Assembly: GCF_001941425.1 (NCBI RefSeq)
Contig: NZ_CP009244.1
Span: forward strand, 2,726,186-2,790,185
Reading direction: 5' to 3'
DNA length: 64,000 bases
Source: Corynebacterium ammoniagenes DSM 20306
GTDB taxonomy: Bacteria > Actinomycetota > Actinomycetes > Mycobacteriales > Mycobacteriaceae
The notes beneath the pieces were generated by a model that worked only from the letters and a program-made list of their open reading frames with translations, was not told where the DNA came from and searched no databases. Shown piece after piece: positions 1 to 7,923 of the stretch (the first letter of the stretch is position 1; every line of letters begins with the position of its first letter). The position numbers and the translations under genes are program-made.

Positions 1-1358
1 TCGTGTTCCTTCTTCAAGGCTGCATCCACAACCTCTTCTGCGATATCCCGTGGGATAACAAGAACACCATCATCATCGCCAACGATGATGTCACCAGGCT
101 GTACGGCAACTCCACCGCAGGCAATGGTGATATCGGAATCCCATGGCACGTGCTTGCGGCCGAGAACCGAAGGGTGTGGGCCTTGGCTAAAGACTGGCAG
201 GCCAATGCGCTTTACTTCTTCATAATCGCGCACCGCACCGTCGGTGACCACGCCCGCTGCCTTATTGGCCTGGGCACGCAGCGCCAAGATATCGCCCAAG
301 GTGCCAGCTTCGCGTGCGCTGCGGGCTTCGATGACGATAACTTCATCTTCGCGTACGGAGTCAAAGACTGCCTTTTGCTCATTGAGTCCACCGCCGTGTG
401 CCTTAAATAGGTCTGGGCGGAAAGGAATAAAGCGCAAGGTGCGTGCCACACCGACTAGCTTGGTGTCAGTGGTTTGTGGGAAGACACCTTCGATGAAGCA
501 ATCCACGTTGCCACGGTTGCGCAACTGCGCGGATAGACCTGCGGTTGGTGCCGCCTGCAGCTTCGCTTTCAGCTCTGCGGGCAAGCTCTGCTTATCTTCG
601 ACCGGTGGTAGTCCTGCGGACTCACGGTCACCGAAAGCGTCTTCACGCTGCTTGTCATCGACATTCGGCAACATGCCCACTGCTGGGTCAAAGGAGGCCT
701 CCACCTCAGTGACCGTGGTCTTCAACCGACCTGAGCTCACGCCACCAGGAACGTCAACTTCAACCTCCACGACATCACCGGGAACAATCACGGTGGAACC
801 AGCTGGAGTACCGGTCAAGATAATATCGCCAGTTTCCAAGGTCATGTGTTGTGAAAGGTCCGCGACAAACTGTGCGAGCGGGAAGATGAGGTCGTCATCA
901 GACGTGCCATCTTCCTGCACAATTTCACCGTTAACCCAGGTGCGCAAACGCAAGCCCTTGGGGTCAATGCTTTGTGCATCGATAAGCTCTGGGCCAATTG
1001 GGGTGTAACCATCGCGCGACTTGGAACGGGTATTAGAACCCTTATCCTGCGCACGGTAGTCATATAAGCCAATGTCATTGGATGCAGTTACATAAGCAAC
1101 GTGCTCCCATGCTTCATCGAGAGAGACATTGCGTGCCGGCTTGCCGATGACCAATGCGACTTCACCTTCAAACGCCAGCAGCTCAGTGCCCGCTGGACGT
1201 TCTACAACGCCGCCAGATTCTGCGAGAGTACTGGTCGCTTTGATGAAGTAGCTCGGATACTTAGGCCGGCGTCCACGTTGTGCCGCCCGGGACTCAAAAG
1301 CCACATGGACGGCAATCATTTTGCCCGGATTATCCGGGAGGAACGAAGGAACAGCCAC
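1..1358 (-). CDS. FAH-family hydrolase/isomerase fused to an RraA-like domain (partial)
   Basis: Reading the minus strand gives an uninterrupted frame that runs off the left edge, so the C terminus is missing. The first ~260 residues are a fumarylacetoacetate-hydrolase (FAH) fold: an FEGEVALVIGKPAR segment, the ASNDIGLYDYR stretch, and GDIILTGTPAGS, the typical FAH end signature. After a charged linker (~260-300) a second domain resembles RraA/4-hydroxy-4-methyl-2-oxoglutarate aldolase: GVVTDGAVRDYEEV, FSQGPHPS, and VQPGDIIVGDDDGVLVIP. FAH enzymes cleave or decarboxylate products of aromatic ring fission; RraA-like aldolases release pyruvate from similar acids. The neighbours (transporter, hydroxybenzoate hydroxylase) support a ring-cleavage role, but the substrate is inferred. 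I chose the GTG at 1358 because GAAAGGA lies 7 bases upstream; an in-frame ATG at 1379 is the alternative. Confidence 0.85.
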   Translation of the reverse strand, partial: MAVPSFLPDNPGKMIAVHVAFESRAAQRGRRPKYPSYFIKATSTLAESGGVVERPAGTELLAFEGEVALVIGKPARNVSLDEAWEHVAYVTASNDIGLYDYRAQDKGSNTRSKSRDGYTPIGPELIDAQSIDPKGLRLRTWVNGEIVQEDGTSDDDLIFPLAQFVADLSQHMTLETGDIILTGTPAGSTVIVPGDVVEVEVDVPGGVSSGRLKTTVTEVEASFDPAVGMLPNVDDKQREDAFGDRESAGLPPVEDKQSLPAELKAKLQAAPTAGLSAQLRNRGNVDCFIEGVFPQTTDTKLVGVARTLRFIPFRPDLFKAHGGGLNEQKAVFDSVREDEVIVIEARSAREAGTLGDILALRAQANKAAGVVTDGAVRDYEEVKRIGLPVFSQGPHPSVLGRKHVPWDSDITIACGGVAVQPGDIIVGDDDGVLVIPRDIAEEVVDAALKKEH

Positions 1359-1390
1359 GAAGAATTCCTTTCTGCTCATTGCTATTTGAC

Positions 1391-1410
1391 TCAAATCGTA
1401 TATCATTTGA
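1391..1410. promoter_or_regulatory. Operator-like palindrome in divergent promoter region
   Basis: TCAAAT-N8-ATTTGA is a perfect inverted repeat between the divergent FAH-RraA gene and the MHS transporter gene. Its core AATCGTATATCATTT (1394-1408) matches 12 of 15 positions of AATCATATATGATAT read on the minus strand at 3141-3155, upstream of the hydroxylase gene. I infer a shared regulator binding site; no regulator gene is visible in this part of the window. Confidence 0.5.
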
Positions 1411-1484
1411 GAACATTGGGCAAGTGGGTCACCTCACAAATGTCTAGATAGTACAAGCAGCACCACAACTCGAAAGGGGTTTTA

Positions 1485-2858
1485 ATGACCTCGACAGCAA
1501 CAGGTACCGGCCCCACCGGCATCTCCGGCCGTGAACGCCGAAGAGTCCTTGCGGCTACCACCATCGGCACAGCCATTGAGTGGTACGACTATTTCCTCTA
1601 TGCCGCGGTCGCCGGCATGGTCTTCAACCAAGTGATGTTTGGCCCGCTGGAAGGCGGCATGGCCAGCATTATTGCCTTCCTCACGGTTGGCATTTCCTTC
1701 CTTTTCCGCCCGCTTGGCGCGTTCCTCGCTGGCCACTTAGGTGACCGACTCGGACGCCGCTTTGTTCTCATGGTGACCTTGTTTGCCATGGGCGGCGCAA
1801 CCACTTTGATCGGTGTGCTGCCAACTTATGAAACGCTCGGCTATTGGGCTCCGCTACTGCTGATTTTGCTGCGCGTTGTCCAGGGCATTTCGGCCGGCGG
1901 CGAGTGGGGCTCTGCAGTCCTGCTCGCGGTCGAGCACGCGCCGAATGAAAAGCGCGGCATGTTCGGTGCTGGCCCCCAAATTGGTGTACCACTTGGACTG
2001 CTTTTATCTTCTGGCGTTTTGTCCGTCATGGACTTGATTGCTCCTGGCGACGCTTTCATGCAGTGGGGCTGGCGCGTGCCATTCCTGCTGTCCATCGCTT
2101 TGGTCGCAGTCGGTTACTTCGTGCGCATGGGCGTCGATGAATCCCCAGTCTTCGAAGAGATGGCCGAGCGCAAGGAAGTCGAAACCGAAAACCCTGCGAA
2201 GGTACTGTTTAAGCGCTTCACCCCGCTGGTTATCGTCGCGGCATTAGTCTTCGCTGGCAACGGCACCGTGGGATACATGACCACCGGTGGCTACATCCAG
2301 TCTTATGCCTCCAACCCGGATGGCCCCGTGGGACTAGATCGCGGTGACGTGCTCAACGCCGTGACTGTCTCCGCTGTCACCTGGATGCTATTTACGCTGT
2401 TCGCCGGCTATATCTCTGACAAGATTGGCCGCCGCACCACCTATCTCATCGGCTTTGTTCTCCAGGCCATTGCTGCAGCTGCCCTATTCCCACTGGTCAA
2501 CACCGGCAACCTGGGCTTGCTCTACTTTGCACTGGTCGCGCTCACCGTTGGCTTGGGCCTTACCTACGGCCAGCAGTCCGCGATGTACGCCGAGCTATTC
2601 CCGGCTTCCATTCGCGCCAGTGGCGTTTCTATTACCTACGCGCTGGGCTCCATCCTGGGCGGTGCTTTCGCTCCGATGATCGCCGCCGCACTCGTGGAAT
2701 CCACGGGAACCACCACGGCCGTGTCCATCTACTTAGTCTCCGCCTGCATCATCGGCTTTATCTGTGCATTCCTCCTGCGTGAGCGTAAGGGAATTCCACT
2801 GTCTACCGACCACGAAGAGGAGCAGGCAACCAACCACTTCATCTTCAGCAAGAGCTAA
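1485..2858 (+). CDS. MFS transporter of the metabolite:H+ symporter (MHS) type, probable aromatic-acid uptake
   Basis: A 457-residue, twelve-helix major facilitator protein. Hallmarks are an N-terminal TTIGTAIEWYDYFLYA (MHS family), the loop motif GHLGDRLGRR near residue 90, RVVQGISAGGEWG around 130-142, and the second-half repeat GYISDKIGRR. The family moves shikimate, proline betaine, citrate, dicarboxylates and aromatic acids with protons across the cytoplasmic membrane. Position between a FAH-RraA protein and a hydroxybenzoate monooxygenase makes an aromatic acid such as 3-hydroxybenzoate the likely substrate, which is inference. The ATG is preceded by AAAGGGG. It is divergent from the FAH-RraA gene and is followed by a strong terminator, so it is probably its own transcription unit. 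Confidence 0.9.
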   Translation: MTSTATGTGPTGISGRERRRVLAATTIGTAIEWYDYFLYAAVAGMVFNQVMFGPLEGGMASIIAFLTVGISFLFRPLGAFLAGHLGDRLGRRFVLMVTLFAMGGATTLIGVLPTYETLGYWAPLLLILLRVVQGISAGGEWGSAVLLAVEHAPNEKRGMFGAGPQIGVPLGLLLSSGVLSVMDLIAPGDAFMQWGWRVPFLLSIALVAVGYFVRMGVDESPVFEEMAERKEVETENPAKVLFKRFTPLVIVAALVFAGNGTVGYMTTGGYIQSYASNPDGPVGLDRGDVLNAVTVSAVTWMLFTLFAGYISDKIGRRTTYLIGFVLQAIAAAALFPLVNTGNLGLLYFALVALTVGLGLTYGQQSAMYAELFPASIRASGVSITYALGSILGGAFAPMIAAALVESTGTTTAVSIYLVSACIIGFICAFLLRERKGIPLSTDHEEEQATNHFIFSKS

Positions 2859-2882
2859 TAACCTGCTCTGATTAACCTTCAG

Positions 2883-2920
2883 CCCTGCTGGTATCCACAT
2901 GCGATATCAGCAGGGTTTTT
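2883..2920 (+). terminator. Intrinsic terminator after the MHS transporter gene
   Basis: A 13-bp stem (2883-2895 with 2903-2915, one wobble) is followed by TTTTTG. Confidence 0.85.
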
Positions 2921-3296
2921 GTTATGGCCGTACTACGGCGCTACGACGCCGCTTTCAAACCCCACGTAAGACGGTAATTTCGCCACTGCAAACGCACTAT
3001 CCGAGCGCTAAAACATGTGAACCACAACACCGTCGCGCTCCACACGGGAATTCGTGGAAGGTCGGAGATACCAGCGGCTTTGTAAACTAGCCCGGCATTT
3101 TCTTCCCCTGTCAGCTAGGCCACTATTGCCCGAAGTCGCAATATCATATATGATTCACGGCATAGGGTCTACGTCACAACCTCGACAATGCTTAGTTAGC
3201 AGTCACGTTTGTCGCGTTGAAGTCTCACAAATCATCACACACGGAACACCCCCCCCCGTATAGAGATTTACTCATTTAGCGCTGAAGGAGAGCCAC
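2921..3296. other. Intergenic region upstream of the hydroxylase gene
   Basis: About 375 bases with no coding frame I can support. It contains a perfect ATCATATATGAT palindrome (3143-3154) related to the operator-like element at 1391-1410, and a run of nine C residues at 3249-3257, between that palindrome and the ribosome binding site of the next gene. Confidence 0.6.
3143..3154. promoter_or_regulatory. Operator-like palindrome ATCATATATGAT
   Basis: A perfect 12-bp palindrome about 140 bases before the hydroxylase start. The minus-strand sequence AATCATATATGATAT resembles the core of the palindrome at 1391-1410 (12/15), which suggests common control of the hydroxylase, transporter and FAH-RraA genes. 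Confidence 0.45.
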
Positions 3297-5150
3297 ATGC
3301 AGTTTCACCACAATGGCTATGTATCTGAAGATCCACGCGTATTGCCCGCCGAGGGCTACGGCGTAGACCGAGAAACAGAGCTTCCAGACGAGATGGATGT
3401 GCTCATTGTGGGCTCTGGTCCAGCGGGCATGATTGCCGCTGCACAGCTGTCGATGTTCCCGAATGTCAACACCCGCATCATTGAGCGCCGCCCACACCGT
3501 TTGGAACTGGGCCAAGCAGACGGAATCCAGTCCCGTTCCGTGGAGACGTTCCAGGCTTTTGGCTTCGCGACCGAGATCACCGATGAAGCCTATGAGATCG
3601 TCGAGATGTCTTTCTGGAACAAGGATCCAGAAAACCCAGACAACATCGTTCGCGGCGCCCGCCCGTTGGATGATGAATTCGGCATTTCTGAATTCCCACA
3701 CTTGATTGTTAACCAGGCACGCGTTCTGGATTACTTCGCTCGCTTTGCCCAGCAGGGCCCGGCGCGCATTACTCCGGACTTCGGTTGGTCGTTCATTGGC
3801 CTCGAAGTAGAAGACGAGGGTGAATACCCAGTTGCCGTCACGGTCGAGGACACCGATGGCAACCAGCGCGTCATTCACGCCAAGTACGTTGTCGGTTGCG
3901 ATGGTGCACACTCCGCAGTGCGTAAGTCCATCGGCCGCAAGATGGCCGGTGACAAGGCAAACCACGCATGGGGTGTTGCAGACGTCGTGGTAGAAACTGA
4001 TTTCCCAGATTGGCGCACCAAGGCCGCTATCCACTCCAAGGCAGGCTCGGCGCTGCACATTCCGCGTGAGGGCGGCTACCTCTCCCGCATGTACATTGAT
4101 CTGGGCGAGGTTCCAGAAGACGATAACCACAATGTGCGTAAGACTTCCGTGGAGACCGTGATCAAGAAGGCGAATGAGATCTACGCGCCTTATAAGATCG
4201 ACGTCAAGGAAGTTGCTTGGCACTCGGTCTACGAAGTGGGCCACCGCCTCGTTGACGCTTTCCACGATGTTGATGACACCCCACGTGTCTTCCTAACTGG
4301 CGATGCCTGCCACACCCACTCGGCCAAGGCCGGCCAGGGCATGAACGTCTCCATTCAGGATGGTTTCAACATTGCGTGGAAGCTCGGCCACGTTCTCGAT
4401 GGCCGTGCACCAGAAGAACTGCTGTGCACCTACCACGGTGAGCGTCAGCCAGCGGCGCAAAACCTCATTAACTTTGACCGCGAATGGTCCACCTTGATGG
4501 CAACCCCGGTTGAAGAACTCGAAGACCCAGAGGCAGTAGAGAAGTACTACGTCGACGCTGAGGAGTTCGCTGCCGGCATGCTCACCGAGTATGCACCGAA
4601 CCTGATTGTGGCTGAAAACAAGCACCAGGACCTGGCAACCGGGTTCCCCGTCGGCAAGCGCTTCAAGTCGCATGTGGCAACCCGTCGCGCTGATGCCCGC
4701 ACCTTGCACCTAGGGCACGAGCACTTTGCTGACGGTCGCTACCGCATCTACGTCTTCGCGGATCCCACCGCACCAACTCCGGAGGATCAAAGCTCGCCTG
4801 TCGTGCGTTGGTCTGATGCGGTTCGTGAGACCATCGCGAAGTACACCCCAGCGGATGCTGATGAGAATGCCCTGTTTGATATCAAGGTCATCTACCAGCA
4901 GCACCACCACACCTATGAGCACGGTGATGCCCCACGCATCTTCCGTCCGCTCAACGGTAAGTACCAGATCACCAACTGGGAAAATGTCTGGAATACCGCC
5001 CAGGACAACGATATCTACGAAGCTCGCGGCATCTCCCGCGATGGCGCCGTCGTTATCGTTCGCCCAGACCAGTACGTTGGTGCGGTCTTGCCGTTGGATA
5101 AGCCAGAGCTTGTCGATGAATACTTTGCCAACAACCTTATCGCCCGCTAA
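3297..5150 (+). CDS. FAD-dependent aromatic hydroxylase, 3-hydroxybenzoate 4-monooxygenase/phenol 2-monooxygenase type
   Basis: A 617-residue flavoprotein monooxygenase. The N terminus carries the FAD dinucleotide fold GSGPAG (residues 39-44), an ERRPHR segment after the second strand, the NADPH/FAD motif YVVGCDGAHSAVR near 196-208, and the ribityl-binding FLTGDACHTHS near 330-345. The length and the C-terminal ~180 residues (thioredoxin-like fold of the phenol hydroxylase family, containing VYQQHHH-like and DQYVG segments) point to the MobA/phenol 2-monooxygenase branch rather than to the shorter p-hydroxybenzoate hydroxylase. The likely reaction is NADPH- and O2-dependent hydroxylation of 3-hydroxybenzoate to protocatechuate. 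Substrate is inferred from family and context. AAGGAG sits a few bases before the ATG. It has its own terminator downstream. Confidence 0.85.
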   Translation: MQFHHNGYVSEDPRVLPAEGYGVDRETELPDEMDVLIVGSGPAGMIAAAQLSMFPNVNTRIIERRPHRLELGQADGIQSRSVETFQAFGFATEITDEAYEIVEMSFWNKDPENPDNIVRGARPLDDEFGISEFPHLIVNQARVLDYFARFAQQGPARITPDFGWSFIGLEVEDEGEYPVAVTVEDTDGNQRVIHAKYVVGCDGAHSAVRKSIGRKMAGDKANHAWGVADVVVETDFPDWRTKAAIHSKAGSALHIPREGGYLSRMYIDLGEVPEDDNHNVRKTSVETVIKKANEIYAPYKIDVKEVAWHSVYEVGHRLVDAFHDVDDTPRVFLTGDACHTHSAKAGQGMNVSIQDGFNIAWKLGHVLDGRAPEELLCTYHGERQPAAQNLINFDREWSTLMATPVEELEDPEAVEKYYVDAEEFAAGMLTEYAPNLIVAENKHQDLATGFPVGKRFKSHVATRRADARTLHLGHEHFADGRYRIYVFADPTAPTPEDQSSPVVRWSDAVRETIAKYTPADADENALFDIKVIYQQHHHTYEHGDAPRIFRPLNGKYQITNWENVWNTAQDNDIYEARGISRDGAVVIVRPDQYVGAVLPLDKPELVDEYFANNLIAR

Positions 5151-5181
5151 AAGTTTCGGCGCGACGTTATAGCTGCCTCAA

Positions 5182-5221
5182 AGTGAGCCACTCCCGCAGC
5201 AGGGAAGTGGCTCACTTTTTG
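5182..5221 (+). terminator. Intrinsic terminator after the hydroxylase gene
   Basis: AGTGAGCCACT (5182-5192) pairs with AGTGGCTCACT (5206-5216), followed by a T run. Confidence 0.88.
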
Positions 5222-5274
5222 TTATCTAAGGCACCCGGAAACCTCATCCGGAAATAATTCACTGAGGAAATTAC

Positions 5275-7923
5275 TTGGAGCGTTTGTCGTGTTTAACAAG
5301 GTCAAAAACAGCGAGTAGACTCGCCTGGGTGCGCCAAAGTTGGAAGATTTTTACTCGAGACGTCAAACGCTTAGGGCGTGTGCCTAAAGCCTGGATCATC
5401 TTAATTGGCATTTTATTCGTTCCAGCGTTGTATTCCTGGTTCAATGTCGCTGCCTTCTGGGATCCGTATGGAAACACCGAAAATATTAAGGTCAGCGTGG
5501 TCAATGAGGATCAAGGCGGTGATTCAGATGTCATCGGACACCTCGACGTCGGCCAGCAAATTACTGAGCAGCTGCAAAACAATGATCAGCTGGGCTGGCA
5601 GATTGAAGATGCCGCCACCGCAGAAGACCGGCTCAGACGCGGTGAGACATACGCCAGCATCATTATCCCTGAGGACTTCACCTCGGATCTGCTCGCGATT
5701 ACCGAAGGCACGTTAACTCGGCCGACATTGGAATACCGGGTGAATGAAAAATCCAGCGCGATTGCTCCGCAGATTACCGACTCCGGCGCCACGGGTGTTG
5801 ATCAAGCTATTACCTCTGCTCTCAAACAAGAGATTGCCTCCGCAGCAGCGACCACTATTAGTGATGAAGGCAAGTCTTTAGAAGATGCCATCATCAACGC
5901 CCGCGATTCCACGAATACTTCCTTTGGCGAAACAGCAGCGAATCTTCGTTCCGCGCGTGGGGGATTGGATGATTTCAAGGCTCGTTTGAGCGAGGCCGAG
6001 AACTCCATGACTGGCGCTAAAGATACCGTCGCACAGGTAGACCAAGCACTTGTGGAAGGCCAGGACGCACTCGCACAGGTCCAGGACTTAGCAGCCACGG
6101 TGCAAACGGAAATGACCAACTTCACCGACCAGACCACCTCGGCCTTCGTCGATGGCACCACGGCGGTAGCAGAAGGCACCGCAAACGCACGCGCGTCCAT
6201 CGCGGATATCAATGCCACCTTGCAGCAAACCAGCGGTCGCCTTGACTCCGCGGGCCAACAAACCGGTGATGCCATCCAGGCTGGCGCCGCCGCCATAGAA
6301 CAGGTTCAAGGCTTGCTCAATGACAGTGCGCTCAGCCCTGAGTTAGCCGCTCCACTGGAAGAAACACTACAACGGTTGGAGGCAGGCAATGCCGCCAGCG
6401 AGCGCTTGCTTGATGATGTCACCGGGCTTAACGCCGATGCCGCCGCCACCGTCGACTCTGTCTCTGCAGCCGCAGATGCCATCGATGCCGCCGCGCAAGA
6501 CACCACCACCGCAACCCAAGCTTTGCGCGATACCGTCGGTGATGGCATCCCAGCGCTCAACAGTGCCTTGAGCAACCTAAGCTCCACCGCTGGGGCTTTC
6601 GCGGGCTCGCTCGAAGGACAGCGCGCCACGCTAGGGGAGGCCAACTCGCTTATCGATGGCGTGGTCTCGCAACTAGAATCCACGCGCAGTGCACTCGATG
6701 ACTTCGACCTCACCCTTGCGGGATTAGAAGACGGCGTCGATGACGTCCGCACGGATATCTTGACGCTTACCGCGACCTCCAACTCCGAAGCACTGCAGAC
6801 TGTCACCGGCTTGGACGCGGATGATATCGGCTCCTTCTTTGCTTCGCCTGTCACCATTAACAGCGAGCCGGTCTATGAGGTCAATTCCTACGGCTCGTCG
6901 ATGGCCGGACTCTTTACCAACCTCTCGTTGTGGATTGGTGCCTTCATGCTCATGGTCGTCTTCCGCGTGGAGGTTGATACCGAAGGCTTTAAACGCGTTA
7001 CCGTTCGCCAAGCCTATGTTGGCCGCTTCATTTTGATGGCCATTATGGTGGCACTACAAGCAATTATTGTTACCAGCGGCAACCTGATTATCGGTGTCCA
7101 AACCGTTAATCCTTTCGCGTTCATCGGCACCGCCATCCTTGTCGGTTTGGCCTATCTGAGCATCATCTATGCCTTAGCCTCCACGTTAGGACTCGTGGGT
7201 AAATTCGTTGCCGTCCTCCTTGTCATCATGCAGATCCCCGGCGCCTCGGGGCTATATCCCATTGAGCTGATGCCGGGATTTTTCAAAGCGATTTATCCAT
7301 TCTTGCCATTTTCCTATGGCATCGACGCCTTACGTGAGACCATCGGCGGTTTCTACGGCACCCATTACCTGCAATTTATGTCCATGCTCGCGTTCATGGC
7401 CATCGTGGCCTTTTTCTTGGGCGTCTTCCTGCGCCAACGCCTGGGGCATTTCAATGTGGTCTTTAACCGCGAAATGGCGAAAAGCGAGCTTTTCGAATCT
7501 GAAAACGTCCAGGTTGTTGGCGATGGTTACCGCTTAGCGGATATTGTCCGCGCCTTGGAAGACCGCGAAGAATTTGCGAGAGGCATTCAGCAAGAAGCTG
7601 ATCGCTATACCCGCCGCATCCATATCACCGCGGGTATCGGTGTTGTCGGCATCGTCGGGCTTGCCATCGCCGCGTGGGTATTGCCTGATTCCAAGGCGCT
7701 GTTGCTCGGCATGTGGACCGCGTGGACTTTGTTGTTGATGGGTCTTGTTATTTCCTTCGACTACATCCGCAAGTCTCTGAAGCAATCGGAAGAAATCGCC
7801 AAACTCGACGACGAAACCTTGCAAAAATCCATGTCGGCTCAAGCAGGCGGCCTGCACACCATCGAGGCCACTAGCTCAACTAATAGCGCAGATACGGCAG
7901 TAATTCAGGAAGGGGAGAAGTAA
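5275..7923 (+). CDS. YhgE/Pip-family membrane protein, first of a tandem pair
   Basis: An 882-residue protein. One transmembrane helix near residues 40-60 is followed by the family signature FVPALYSWFNVAAFWDPYGNT, then by ~450 mostly alanine-rich, coiled-coil-like residues outside the membrane, and by an ABC-2-like bundle of about six helices (roughly 545-725). A ~150-residue extension with two further helices ends the protein. The family includes the phage infection protein Pip and T7SS-associated YhgE; its biochemical role is not settled. The start is a TTG with GAGGAAA six bases upstream; a GTG at 5329 has no visible ribosome site. The stop overlaps the ATG of the next gene by one base, so the two are co-translated and probably form one complex. 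Confidence 0.85.
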   Translation: MERLSCLTRSKTASRLAWVRQSWKIFTRDVKRLGRVPKAWIILIGILFVPALYSWFNVAAFWDPYGNTENIKVSVVNEDQGGDSDVIGHLDVGQQITEQLQNNDQLGWQIEDAATAEDRLRRGETYASIIIPEDFTSDLLAITEGTLTRPTLEYRVNEKSSAIAPQITDSGATGVDQAITSALKQEIASAAATTISDEGKSLEDAIINARDSTNTSFGETAANLRSARGGLDDFKARLSEAENSMTGAKDTVAQVDQALVEGQDALAQVQDLAATVQTEMTNFTDQTTSAFVDGTTAVAEGTANARASIADINATLQQTSGRLDSAGQQTGDAIQAGAAAIEQVQGLLNDSALSPELAAPLEETLQRLEAGNAASERLLDDVTGLNADAAATVDSVSAAADAIDAAAQDTTTATQALRDTVGDGIPALNSALSNLSSTAGAFAGSLEGQRATLGEANSLIDGVVSQLESTRSALDDFDLTLAGLEDGVDDVRTDILTLTATSNSEALQTVTGLDADDIGSFFASPVTINSEPVYEVNSYGSSMAGLFTNLSLWIGAFMLMVVFRVEVDTEGFKRVTVRQAYVGRFILMAIMVALQAIIVTSGNLIIGVQTVNPFAFIGTAILVGLAYLSIIYALASTLGLVGKFVAVLLVIMQIPGASGLYPIELMPGFFKAIYPFLPFSYGIDALRETIGGFYGTHYLQFMSMLAFMAIVAFFLGVFLRQRLGHFNVVFNREMAKSELFESENVQVVGDGYRLADIVRALEDREEFARGIQQEADRYTRRIHITAGIGVVGIVGLAIAAWVLPDSKALLLGMWTAWTLLLMGLVISFDYIRKSLKQSEEIAKLDDETLQKSMSAQAGGLHTIEATSSTNSADTAVIQEGEK

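Noticed and set aside
244..1008. A 254-codon open frame on the plus strand
   Set aside because: It is the opposite strand of the FAH-RraA gene, with low-complexity Ser/Thr/Pro content and no ribosome site.
3276..4265. A 329-codon open frame on the minus strand
   Set aside because: It is antisense to the clearly conserved flavoprotein hydroxylase and resembles no family.
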